A DNA stretch of 64,000 nucleotides from Cheiracanthium punctorium (Eukaryota; Arthropoda; Arachnida; Araneae; Cheiracanthiidae). Location: the NCBI GenBank assembly GCA_038373885.1, contig JAWZYV010012395.1, positions 1 through 64,000 on the forward strand, in the 5' to 3' direction. The position numbers were made by a program, and so were the translations under genes. This document shows, in pieces, positions 41,852 through 53,487 of this stretch. How positions within the stretch are numbered: position 1 is the stretch's first letter; every line of letters starts with the position of its first letter. The notes under the pieces were generated by a model. The model was not told where the DNA came from. It made no database searches and saw only the letters and a program-made list of their open reading frames with translations.

Positions 41852-42359
41852 TTACTGATATTTTATCTCTTTCAAAGAAATAAGTTTAGAGGAAGTGCGT
41901 CGAAAATACTTTTGATTTAATAGACGTGAAAGGAAGTCATGTGTTGTACACATCAGATTTTTTTTATTATTGGATGTAGAGCGTGGCATTTGGCGCTTTG
42001 AAATAGGATGATTCAATCTTATATGACGCATCAAATCAGATTTTCGGATAAATGTCTCTGAACATTGTTCGCATGCATGTAACTTTTCTTTACCGCGGGT
42101 ACGTTGATGCTCATTTAAGTTGGATTTTCTTGCGAAACTCTTTTGATATATTTCGCATGTAAAGGTGATGTTATGGGTTTTACGATGTTCATTCAATTCA
42201 TTTTTGAATGTAAAAGCCTGTTGGCAAACATCACATATATGAGACTTTTCTTTATTATGATAAGTTGATGCTTATTTAAAACATTCTTCCTAGTGAAACT
42301 CTTTTCGCATATTTACATGTAAACGATTTTTCACCTGAATGAAGTTTTAAATGCTGATT
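41852..42359 (-). pseudogene. Degenerate C2H2 zinc-finger fragment
   Basis: The frame at 41852-42196 repeats the finger segment of 39751-40612 almost exactly (RKSNLNEH, HACEQCSETFIRKSDLMRH). One finger has lost a Cys (CEIYQKSF) and a final His (RTR). Further fingers upstream, to 42359, are broken by stops and frame changes. After RQMPRS it diverges into other sequence. LINE D is inserted at its upstream side. It is either a second copy of the polymerase finger region or a relict finger gene. Confidence 0.7.
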
Positions 42360-42770
42360 GCCCCTCAGGGGGAAGACCTTCTTTAGGTTTTCACGGGTGT
42401 CGCAATCCCGGGGCACCAGCGATCCTTCGCTTCTCTTTCCTCTACCCTCCCCTCTCCTTAGCTTTCTCCTTCACTTTCCCCCTCGGCGTAGATTCCTCTT
42501 TGGAGGTGAGGGCCCCCCTTTAGAAGCTGTGGCCACTCTGTGCCATCAGCTTCTATTGGCGGAAAACTGCCCACGTGTTTGCCGTGCGTGGAGACCCGTG
42601 TCCCCGGAAATGGGGATCCTGGTAATTGAGGGGTCTTTTCTCCAACACATTGCTTTGGCCTCGGCTTCGGGTAAACGGGAGGTACACAGCGTTCCCCTGT
42701 GTATCAATCGGCTGGTGGTACTGACTCGCTCAACTGCTAGGGATCAAGCAATCGGTCATCTACTGGGCAC

Positions 42771-43112
42771 TAGAGATGAGTTTGGGCTCATTTTTTGAAG
42801 CCCGAGCCCGAAGACTTTTAATCCGAGCCCGAGCAATATTATTAAAGTTGGAGCCCGAGCCCGAAATTTCAGCTAAAGACAAATAAAATTAACTACTTAA
42901 TTAATAGGATACAATAAATTTTGGAGCTTCACACACCTTCTAGTCTCCCGTGCCGCTATTTTTTTAAATAAGTGCGTCTATTTATCCCATGAATCACTTT
43001 TTAAAATCTGTTTCAAGGAGTATGTTCAAAGGAGAAATTTTTCACGAGCCCGAGCGCGAACGCAATCGTGAATTACAGAGCCCGAGCTCGGGCTGAGCCC
43101 GTCTCATCTCTA
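42771..43112. mobile_element. hAT-like MITE in LINE D 5' UTR
   Basis: Ends TAGAGATGAG and CTCATCTCTA are exact inverted repeats. CTGGGCAC flanks both sides (42763-42770 and 43113-43120), an 8-bp target duplication. Subterminal regions consist of repeated GAGCCCGA units in both orientations, giving a potential long hairpin. No coding capacity. Confidence 0.88.
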
Positions 43113-43255
43113 CTGGGCACATCATTAAGGGGATGCTGCTTAAGGGATGAACTGTGCGCGTATACACCCGACTAGCACTGGTGTGCAAATGCACACCCCC
43201 TTGTTGGGCTCCGTGGTGGGTGGTGCGGTCGGGTCCAAATCTTAATTCTCCCAAC

Positions 43256-44482
43256 ATGGATTTGAAAAGTTCTTCGTCTATCGTCAACGCTCCGCTGTCA
43301 ACTTGTAGTGAAAACATTGATTCACAATTAGTACACATGAACGCTCGATTCTTCATCGTACACTATGTTGAAGGTAATTTCAATGACACATCCCCATTTT
43401 TAATACATAAATGTATCACCGACAATATAGGAGAAGTAAAAAAAGTTAAAAAATTAAGATCTGGAGACCTATAAGTAGAAGTATCAAACAATAGACAAGC
43501 TTCCAAAATAATGAAAATTAAAAACTTTGGCCTAAAAACTGTTACAGTGACACCTCATACATCCTTAAACATTTCACGAGGAGTCGTATCAGAACCCGAA
43601 CTTTTGCACTGCTCTGAAGCTGGAATATTAGAAAACCTAAAAGATGACAAAGTAAGTGCTGTTCGTCGAATCAGTATTCGACGCAATAATCAAATAATCA
43701 ATTCTAAACATACTATCTTAACTTTTCAGTCACCCACTATTCCATCTCATATTAAAGCTGGCTATTTATTATGCCCCGTGAGACCATATGTACCAAATCC
43801 ATCCATTGCTTCCAGTGTCAAAAGTTCGGTCATACTAAAACCTCCTGTCGTGAGTCACCTGCCTGTGCTCGCTGTGGTGCTTCTTACCACGACAGTGAGT
43901 CCTGCTCTGCAGCTCCAAAATGTGTAAACTGTAAAGAGGAACATCCCTCATACTCCAGATCTTGCCCGAAATGGGCGTTTGAAAAAGAAATTCAGTCCCT
44001 ACGTGCCTCTCAAAGACTCTCATATCCGGAAGTCCGTAAGATAATAGAAAGCCGGACACCAACACCTGGTTTATCTTATGCAGCTGCAACAAAATCAACT
44101 GAAACAAAAGTAACTCAAATTGAATTACCAAAATCTGTACCTGTCTCCTTTCCTTCTGCAACAGCCCAAATACCTAAACAATCCATCTCTAATCAAAATA
44201 AATCCTTCACGGCTCCACAAAAACATATATCAAAGAAAAACTCTCAAAATGTTACCTCAAAGACCACAAATAAAAAAGTCTTCGGTCTACAGATCAAAGT
44301 ACAATAAACACAAAATCAAACACGTTCCTCCACATTGCCCTATATACGATACTATCCTACATTTGGACCCCTCTGACTCTGAAATGTCAGATCTTCCCAT
44401 GGATGATGACGACATCCCTAGCACCCCTCTCAAGTCTACGGAGATTCGGAGCAAGTTGAGCAACATCCCAAACACAACATGA
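43256..44482 (+). pseudogene. LINE D ORF1 pseudogene
   Basis: ATG at 43256 (MDLKSSSS). Lesions: TAA at 43472-43474 (Leu codon in the relatives), a one-base deletion near 43800 before the first knuckle, and a further frame change near 44275. The three knuckles remain readable, with Tyr for Asp in CARCGASYHDSESC. The end (TGA 44480-44482) overlaps the ORF2 ATG as ATGA. Confidence 0.85.
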
Positions 44483-47400
44483 TAATGGCTCTGCTGCTGT
44501 CTTGGAACTGCCACTGTTTCCTTAATAAAAACGATGACCTCAAAACGCTGATTTATGATCATAACCCCGCATGCTTTGCCCTTCAGGAAACTTTTCTCAA
44601 AACCAATAGACATACTAAAATCCATAATTACACCATCTTTCGCAAGGACTATGAGCTCAATGATAGGGCCACAGGTGGAGTTGCCCTATTAATTAACAAT
44701 AGTTATCCTCACACTATGGTCAATCTTAACACAAATCTCCAAGCAGTTGCCACTCGTATTCAACTAAAACAACTCACAACTGTCTACAGTATATACCTCC
44801 CTCCTAGTGAAGCAATCTGCCAAACATCCCTCAATAGTCTCATTCAGCAACTTCCTCCTTCTTTCATCCTCCTTGGTGACATGAATGCTCATAGTCTCTT
44901 GTGGGGTAGCAAGGACATCAACAATAGTGGCCTTCAAATTGAACAACTTCTCACTGACTTCTCCCTTTACTGCATGAAGAATGGTGACAATACTTACTTC
45001 CACTATTCAACTAAAACTTTCCATGCAATAGACCTTGCTATCTGTTCTCCATCACTTCTCCCAACATATAATTTTTCTGTATCCAGTGATCTCCACAACA
45101 GTGATCATTTTCCGATTCTTCTGTCACCTCTGTACCACAATCCCAACATACTTCAGTACCTAGATACATTAATGATAAGGCAGATTGGTTCACCTTCACT
45201 TCCCTGTCTGCCATCACCTCTGATGTTGTTGAAGGCCCCATAGACGAGGTTGTACAAAACGTCACTTCAATTATCATCCAAGCTGCTGATGACAGCATTC
45301 CTGAATCAGGCATCAGACCTCGACGCAATAAAAAACCGTGGTGGAATGATCAATGCACCCTTGCTAAAAAGAAGCAGCAGAAAGCCTGGAGCAATTTTCG
45401 GCAGTTCCGCACAACCGAAAACCTCACCCTCTTTAAGCAAGCTAAAGCTTATGCACGTAGAGTCCGGGTTCAGTGTCAAAGAGAATCCTGGATCAAATAT
45501 ATCTCCAGCATTACAGCCTCCACTTCTAGTAAGGAACTATGGACGAAAACAAAAAGAGCCATGGGTATTTATACTAATCAGTCTATTTCCTGTTTATCCA
45601 TAAATAACAGCATTATATCCGATACAAAAGAAATCGCAAATAGTATTGGTGAATCTCTCTCTTCCATCTCATGCAGTACCTCCTACTCAAACTCTTTCCT
45701 TCCATATAAACAACAAGCAGAACGACAAAAAATAAATTTCAAAACCTCCTCACACTTCACCTACAATAGCGACCTTACCATCCATGAACTCTCCAAACAC
45801 TTAAAACAGTCCTCAAACACATCCCCAGGTCCCGGCGGTATTACTTATGAAATGCTGAAACACTTATCCCATGCATCTTTACTCAACCTTTTGAAATTGT
45901 ACAATAGAATATGGAACGAACAAACCTTTCCCACTTCTTGGAGAAATGCAATAGTTATTCCCTTTCCTAAACCAGGAAAAGATACATCTAACCTTAATAA
46001 CTACCGACCCATAGCCCTTACTAGTTGCTTATGTAAATTAATGGAGAAAATTATCAATACCCGTCTTGTCTACATTTTAGAAACAGGGAACCATATACAT
46101 CCCTTCCAGAGTGGCTTCCGGAAGGGTAGATCCACCATAGATAACATCTTAAAATTAGAGACCCAAATTCGTAATGCCTTCTTACGGAAGAACTACTTAG
46201 TCTCTGTGTTTTTTGACATTGAAAAGGCATATGACCGAACGTGGAGGTACGGTATCCTCTTGGATCTTCATAATATAGGATTTTGAGGCAACCTACCCAT
46301 TTTTATAAAAAACTTTCTGTCACTCCGAAATTTCCGGGTCCGGATTAATGGCATGCTATCTAATAACTTTGTTCAAGAGGAGGGTGTTCCACAGGTTTCT
46401 GTTCTTAGTGTCACCCTCTTCTCAATAAAAATTAATAACATCCTGAAACAACTGCCTTTGCCTGTCTACGGTAGTCTTTATGTAGATGACCTGCAAATCT
46501 CCTGTCAGGGAAAGGACATGCGCCTGATAGAACGCTAACTTCAGAATGCCATCAACCGCATCTTAAAGTGGTGTGACTGAAATGGTTTTAAAATATCAGC
46601 AGAGAAAAAGTTTGTACCCATTTTTGCCGGAAGCGCGGGATCCACCCGGATCCGGAACTTTATCTGGACCATACTAATATTGCTGTCAAGGATTCTATCA
46701 CATTTTTAGGTTTAAATTTTGACAAAAAACTTATGTTTGCTAAACATATTTCAGACATCCACAGTAAATGCGAGAAAAAACTTAACATCTTAAAGGTTTT
46801 AACCAATACCTCTTGGGGGGCAGACCGTGATGCTCACTTGCGGATCTACCGTGCCGTCATCCGTTCCAAAATTGACTATGCAAGCTGCGTTTATGGATCG
46901 GCTTCTAAATCAGCCATAAAAAAACTTGACACTGTGCATCATACTGCACTACGCATATGCACTGGAGCTTTTAGGACATCGCCTGTACATAGCCTTTACG
47001 TCACCTGTCATGAACCATCTCTCACTCTCATACGTCATAAATTATCATTAAATACCTATTATCGCATCCTTTCTCATTCTTCACATCCCTTAAAGAATTC
47101 TCTAATAGACACCCAATTGGACCAGTTTTATGAAAATCGCCCTTCCTGCACTCCCCCCTTCGGACTTAGAATCCGTAGGAGTGTAGTTGGTACCCAATTG
47201 GAGGATGTTAATGTATCTACTTGTTCATTTCATGAAGTGCCACCATGGACTAAATTGCAGATTTCCTACCTACAACCATTTGAAGGCTTCACAAAACCAA
47301 ACACTGACCCCATAATATATCAACAAGTATTTCTAGACCATAAAAGGAAATATAGAAACTTCGAAGAACTATATACTGACGGCTCAAAATCTCATAATCA

Positions 47401-48084
47401 CGTTGGCTTTGCTTATGTACATCGAAATCATTCTTACAACTACACCCTACCTTCATTTTGCTCAGTATTTACAGCCGAATTAATAGCTATTTATCAAAGC
47501 CTTCTTTACATCTCGAGAACAAATACCAAACATTTCATCATGTACTCTGACTCATTAAGTGTATTAGAGAATCTGAAATCCGGCTCCCTAACTCATAGTT
47601 ATATTTTAAAAGTCCTACGCATGCACAAGAGACTCATGATCCATCGATACAACATCCCCTACTGCTGGGTACCTAGCCATATTGGGATTCTCGGAAACGA
47701 AAAAGCTGATTCTTTGGCTAGGCGTTCTACTGTCCCATATAATTGTGATCTACCCTATACTGATATAAAATCTGGCATCTCTTCCCTAACAAAAGGCACT
47801 TGGAATCATATATGGGACTGTAAAACCCTAAACAAACTTCACTCTATCCGGCCGGCCCTTATCCACTGGTCCACTCAACGATACCGCAAGCACGATGTTA
47901 TTCTGACTCGTCTTCACATTGGCCATACGAGTCTTACCCATAAGTACCTTCTATTGGGTGAACCTGCTCCAGAATGCCCTCATTGTCATTCTCATCTTAC
48001 CATACATCATCTTTTAACCTCTTGCTCTGCTTTTGAAACCTTTTACCTAAATTATTTTAATTGTTCTCATCCCAGACTTGACGA
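44479..48084 (+). pseudogene. LINE D ORF2 pseudogene (endonuclease, RT, RNase H)
   Basis: ATG at 44479 (MIMALLLSWNCH). The endonuclease blocks LQET, LLGDMNAHS and NSDHFPI are present. A frame change near 45150 precedes the RT. TGA at 46284-46286, TAA at 46536-46538 and TGA at 46578-46580 interrupt RT, and a deletion follows near 46606. GVPQGS has become GVPQVS. RNase H motifs YTDGSK, TAELIA, YSDSLS and GNEKADSL and the zinc motif are intact from 46733 on. Its RT is closest to LINE E; its endonuclease start is closest to LINE B. Confidence 0.88.
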
Positions 48085-48219
48085 CCCTCAGGGGGAAAAC
48101 CTTCTTTAGGTTTTTACGGGTGTCGCAAACCCGGGGCCCCTGCGATCTTTCGCTTTTCTTTGTTCTACCCTCCTCTCCTCTTAGCTATCCCCTTCCTCTT
48201 CCCCCTCTGTGTAGTTTCC
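48085..48219 (+). mobile_element. LINE G: 5'-UTR fragment
   Basis: CCCTCAGGGGGAAAACC through GTGTAGTTTCC matches the first ~135 bp of LINE 5' UTRs, then gives way to unrelated sequence. It begins within three bases of the same site in ORF2 where LINE C entered LINE A. Confidence 0.85.
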
Positions 48220-50029
48220 ATAGAACTAGGATAGGGACGTAGAAGAGAAATGAGTATGGAGATTCCGACCGCAACACCAACGGGAGGACGGGCGGAAGGA
48301 GGGACAGCTTTCCTACTGGTGGGCATTTTCCGTTTTCCAGATCTCCCTTCGGGTCGCGTGTAGACAGCTGTCACGGTGTATGGATCATTTATCACTAAAG
48401 AACTAGAAAAGCGCTCTTCGCCGCAAAAAGTGCATGGGATTAGAGGGACGAAGAAAGAAATATACATGTATTTTAGACATTTGCGGTTTTATACTTTTTG
48501 GATCAAATTAATAGTAGTAGCATGATTATTATTTTTTTTTCTATAGTGATACACTGTGACACATTTCAGATTTCAGATCTTGAGATAAGACTCAATTTCT
48601 TTCATAGATTTTTGAGGAAAGGTAAAAATTTGACTGTTTTTTTTTTTTTTAAATGGAGCATTTCCCTATGCGCAGGAAAAATCAAATTTAAAATGCATGT
48701 ATACTTATAGTTAAATATACTTAAAATTGCAAATGAAGTGAAATATATTTTTTACAGAATGAAGGATTTCTTTTAAAAATAAGTACATATCTAGTATTTT
48801 TTTGTTGTTGTTGTTTAGTTTCAAATTGTAATTTAAAAGATCATGATTACATATGTATATTAATACATACGATTGTAAACATTTTAAACGTTTTTAAAAT
48901 TTTATACGACTGTAAACATTTTAAACGTTAAACAGCAGTATGTGTATGTAAACCCTTGCTTGAACTTGAAGGTCTCCTTTTTAACAACTCGAAAACATAT
49001 TGTACGGCAATCACATTGTGTTGAAGTGCAACTGTTTATGTCGGCATCCTATGCTGGCATTCAGCATCTCAGGGCGCAACGATACACTAGTGTACTGGTA
49101 ATTCTTACCATACTACTTTAATGATTTTTATACACAATAGGCTTTTATAAGCTCGTCTTTGCACGTTCGTGTGTGCCTGCAACATATTACCCTTTACTTA
49201 GGCTGTCATATGACTAATGATCTCTTTCAAGTACTTGTTAAACATCTTTGCCGTTTCGTGTGTTAGTTGTTTGACAAACGACTACGACTCTTTTGTACAT
49301 AGCACGTTTACACCATAGATCTTCCCTTCTATGGTTTGCACTAAAATGGTATTTTTTTTTATGAATACATGGGATGCACTTAATAGAGTATAGTGGATTT
49401 TTCTGTTTGGCTTGTCTACTTAAAAGTAATTGAAAGAATAATCACAAAAGCAGCGGTAGAGTTGAAAGGAGTAACTTATCTGATTCTTTCGATTTATTCT
49501 GATCGTTCGGCGTTCTTGAAATAAATATTTTTCAGGCATTGCTATATTACAAAACAGCTTTAAGCACATGCACATGAAGACTTTTCTTTCAAATCTACGA
49601 CTTCACTGTTTTGCAGTTTTTAATTTCTAGCTATTTCACTCGCGGAACTTAAATCTCTGAAGAATGTCGTTGGCAGGTATGATCCTCACCGTACAAGAAA
49701 TTGCAAAGTGTGTTCTACATAAATTTATTAGTAAAAACAAAAGTTTTGAAGAAAAAATATCATTTTAATTTTATAATTCTGCAATCGGCTATAAATTACG
49801 TCGATAATGAATCAGTTTATAGAAACTACGACATAAATTTTTCAATGATTAATATTTTAAAGACCTGTCATCTGATAAAAGACCTTGCATCACAATTTTT
49901 CATAGGACCACTCAAAATGTAGCAAAGAAATGTAATAAGAATGTCCTAGGAAAAGGGAGCAGAAACGTTTTTCCATCTACATGGTAGATTTTGGATTGTG
50001 TGTGATTAGGGCGAACCTGTGTAAAGGGT
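48220..50029. other. Long non-coding interval
   Basis: 1.8 kb of AT-rich sequence without a recognisable gene. A short direct repeat (TGTAAACATTTTAAACGTT) occurs twice near 48875-48930. Small open frames here show no protein signature. Confidence 0.5.
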
Positions 50030-50236
50030 ATCTGCCTAAGATGGAGGATGTCTTGGTAGGAGGACTTTCTAAGGCGTTCTAACGCGTATTCACATTACAT
50101 TTGGAGAAAACCTACCTAAACTCCAGACCGTTTGATTGACGACCGCGCGATGGGACCCGAACCCAGGACCTTCACACTTCGGTCGTCTACCATTTCAGTG
50201 ATATAACCGCTGTGCCATGGTGAGGCTCATATATGG
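50030..50236 (-). mobile_element. tRNA-derived SINE copy, best preserved
   Basis: On the minus strand the A-box TGGCACAGCGG (plus 50207-50217) and B-box GGTTCGGGTCC (plus 50153-50163) are near consensus. The body CTCCAAATGTAATGTGAATA and CGCGTTAGAACGCC matches the copy at 37385-37603. Confidence 0.75.
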
Positions 50237-50532
50237 TACTGTAGGAAATTCATAATTTGTTTTTTTTTATTTATGTAGATTTTTTAATGCCATCAATTTT
50301 TCAAATTTTGGTACAGGAAAAATAAATGTCCGTTTCTATTTCTGTGATTTTATCACTGCTCTACTGGCAATCCTAAGAAAAATTACCTTTTAAGTTTAAA
50401 AATTTGTAAATTTTGATATCAATTTAAAATACGAGAGAGAGAGACTAATTTTATGAAAAATAATAGTAATAATAATAATTGTTATGTTTCATAGCGATAG
50501 CATCAACATCTACACTCATGTAATAATCGCAT
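50237..50532. other. Non-coding interval before LINE E
   Basis: AT-rich, with a GA and a TAA simple-repeat patch near 50435-50480. Nothing else seen. Confidence 0.5.
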
Positions 50533-51095
50533 TTTTTTGCCAGTTTCCCCTGAGGGGGAAGACCTTCTTTAGGTTTTCACGGGTGTCGCAATCCCGGGGC
50601 CCCAGCGATCCTTCACTCGTCTTTTGTTTACCCTCCTCTCTACTTTGCTTTCTCCTTCGCTTTCTCCCTCAGTGTAGTTTCCTCCTTGGAGGTGAGGGCC
50701 CCCCTTTAGAAGCTGCGGTCGCTCTGTGCTGTCAGCTTCTACTGGCGGTTAAACTGCCCACGTGTTTGCCGTGCGTGGAGACCCGTGTCCCCGGAAATGG
50801 GGATCCTGGTAATTGAGGGGCACTTCCTCCAACACATTGCTTTGGCCTCGGCTTCGGGTAAACGGGAGGTGCACAGCGTTCCCCTGTGCATCAACCGGCT
50901 GGTGGTACTGATTTCGGTCAACTGCTAGGGATCAAGCAAACGGACATCTACTGGGCACGTCGTTAAGGGTGGACGCTGCCTAAGGTATGTACTGTGCGCG
51001 TATAGACCCGACTAGCACTGGTGCACGAATGTGCACCCCCTTGTTGGGCTCCGTGGTGGGTGGTGCGGTCGGGTCCGAAACTCCCAATCCCCAAC

Positions 51096-52309
51096 ATGGA
51101 TACGACATTTTCTTTGTCAAACGTCAACGCTCCGAACTCTCTTACTCAGGGAGGTATTAATGCAAAATTTTTTCTAGTGAAATGTCAGGAAGGAAACTTC
51201 AGCCAAGCATCCCCTTTCCTAATACATAAGTCCATAACTGCTAACGTTGGAGAAGTAGCAAAAATTAAAAAAATTCGATCAGGAGACCTCTTAGTGGAAG
51301 TAACCAATAGCACACAGGCAAACAACATTATGAAATTAAAAACTATCGGCCTAAAATCTGTCACTGTCTCACCCCATACCACACTTAACTCATCCAGAGG
51401 CGTCATATCAGAACCTGACCTCTTACACTGTTCTGAGGCAGAAATCCTAGAAAATCTGAAATCTCAAAATGTTAGTGCAGTTCGCAGAATTACTATAAAA
51501 CGCAATAACCAAATAATAGACACCAAACACATAATCTTGACTTTTCAATCTCCTAATCTCCCATCCCATATAAAAGCAGGCTACCTTTCATGCCCTGTCA
51601 GAACATACATACCCAATCCAACCCGTTGTTTTCAATGCCAAAAGTTCGGTCACACAAAAACCTCCTGCCGTGGTTCTCCAGTATGTGCCTGTTGTGGTAC
51701 GTCTGGCCACGACAGTGATACTTGCTCTGCCCCACCTAAATGTATTAACTGTAAACAGGATCATCCTTCTTACTCCCGTTCATGTCCAAAATGGACCTAT
51801 GAAAAAGAAATACAGTCCTTGCGTGCCACACAAGGACTGTCCTACCCGGAAGCGCGAAAAATAATAGCCTCCCGCACTCCTAAACCTGGTCAATCCTATG
51901 CTACAGCAGTAAAAACTGTTCAATCAATTGCTATCCAAACCGATCCACCGAAATCCATACCTGTCTCTCCATCTACTTCTAATCAAAATGCAAAAAAGTC
52001 AAACTCTACTCAAAAAACTTCTTTCATTTCTCCTAAAAAGACCACACCCAAGAAAATGGCCCAAAGCAACACCTCCACCCAGAATAAACCATCAATTAAA
52101 AAAAGTGTTCAGCTTACAGGTCAAAATACAATAAAGCTAGACTAAAACGCATCCTTCCACAACGACTCATTGATGACGCAATATTAAACTTGGATCCTTC
52201 TGAATCCGACATCTCTGACAATATTATGGATGATGACAACATACCCAGTACCCCACTTAAACCAACGGGGATTCAGAGCAAGATGGCCATCATTCCTAAC
52301 ATCACTTGA
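51096..52309 (+). pseudogene. LINE E ORF1, single frameshift
   Basis: ATG at 51096 (MDTTFSLSN). Knuckles: CFQCQKFGHTKTSC, CACCGTSGHDSDTC and CINCKQDHPSYSRSC. A one-base indel near 52100 shifts the frame before the conserved acidic end, which is found in another frame up to TGA 52307-52309. This stop shares its A with the ORF2 ATG (TGATG). It is the most diverged ORF1 of the set. Confidence 0.87.
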
Positions 52310-52893
52310 TGGTGGCTCTGCTGCTTTCATGGAACTGCCACGGTTTTTCAAATAAAGTTGATGACCTTAAAACTCTCATTTATGATCATAATCACGCTTG
52401 TTTGGCCCTTCAGGAAACGTATCTCAAAACTAATAAACAAACATGCATTCACAACTACCACATCCTGAGAAAAGACTATGAGCTTGGGGAAAGGGCTTCC
52501 GGTGGTGTTTCCCTTTTAATAAATAATCAATATCCCCATCATATACTTAATCTCGTTACAAATATGCAGGCTGTCGCTATTAGAATCCACCTCAAATACC
52601 TTACTACCATCTGCAATATTTACCTTCCACCAAACGAAACAATTACCCAAACCCAGCTCAATAACTTGGTCCAGCAACTTCCTCCCCCTTTCATAATCCT
52701 AGGGGACATGAATGCCCATAGTCCTTTGTGGGGAAGTAAAGATACTAACAATAGAGGACAACAGATTGAACAATTAATAACAGATTCTTCCTTATGCATT
52801 ATGAATAATGGCGACAACACTTACTTCCACTATCCAACTAAATCCTTCCATGCCATAGATATTGCAATATGCTCTCCCTCCATTCTGCCGCTG
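52309..52893 (+). pseudogene. LINE E ORF2, 5' part
   Basis: ATG 52309 (MVALLLSWNCHGF) through SWNCHG, LQET, LGDMNAHS and HAIDIAICS. It is interrupted by LINE F after ILPL, at a codon boundary (585 bases, 195 codons). Confidence 0.92.
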
Positions 52894-53487
52894 CCCCTCA
52901 GGGGGAAGACCTACTTTAGGTCTTTACGGGTGTCGCAATCCCGGGGCCCCAGCGATCTTTCGCTTTTCTTTGTTCTACCCTCCTCTCCTCTTAGCTGTAT
53001 CCTTCCTTTTCCCCCTCAGTGTAGTTTCCTCTGTGGAGGTGAGGGCCCCCCTTTAGAAGCTGCGGCCGCCCTGTGCCGTCAGCTTCTATTGGCGGAAAAC
53101 TACCCACGTGTTTGCCGTGCGTGGAGACCCGTGTCCCCGGAAAAGGGGATCCTGGTAATTGAGGGGTGTTCCCGTAAAGGAAATCATCATTACGGAATTT
53201 CCATAGACACGGGAGAAACCTCAACACATTGCTTTGGCCTCGGCTTCGGGTAAACAGGAGGTATACAGTGTTCCCCTGTGTATCAATCGGCTGGTGGTAC
53301 TGATTTCAATCAACTGCTAGGGATCAAGCAATCGGACATCTACTGGGCACGTCGTTAAGGGTGGATGCTGCCTAAGGGATGTACTGTGCGCGTATAGACC
53401 CGACTAGCACTGGTGTGCAACTGCACACCCCCTTGTTGGGCTCCGTGGTGGGTGGTGCGGTCGGGTCCGAACCTCAATTTCCCCAAC
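52894..53487 (+). promoter_or_regulatory. LINE F 5' UTR
   Basis: The first ~275 bp are identical to LINE B apart from one substitution (GGAAAA for GGAAAT in a hairpin loop) and one leading C. After TTGAGG it has a ~50-nt extension absent from B, C, D and E, with nested pairing CCCGT/ACGGG and GGAAAT/ATTTCC, closed by TTGAGG/CCTCAA. The hairpin GGTGTGCAACTGCACACC lies at 53412-53429, 58 nt before the ATG. Confidence 0.65.

Larger units (their letters stand above)
42361..48084 (+). mobile_element. LINE D: decayed I-group element
   Basis: Starts CCCCTCAGGGGGAAGACC at 42361 and ends at HPRLDD codons, where the LINE fragment G begins. The 5' UTR (42361-43255) carries a hAT MITE at 42771-43112. 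The hairpin GGTGTGCAAATGCACACC lies at 43180-43197. The 3' UTR and right target duplication are missing. Confidence 0.88.

Noticed and set aside
48165..48467. Minus-strand 100-residue frame after LINE G
   Set aside because: Partly antisense to the LINE 5' UTR, no recognisable domain.
50153..50217. Functional tRNA gene on the minus strand
   Set aside because: A- and B-boxes are present but no cloverleaf acceptor or anticodon arm; the sequence continues into a shared SINE body.
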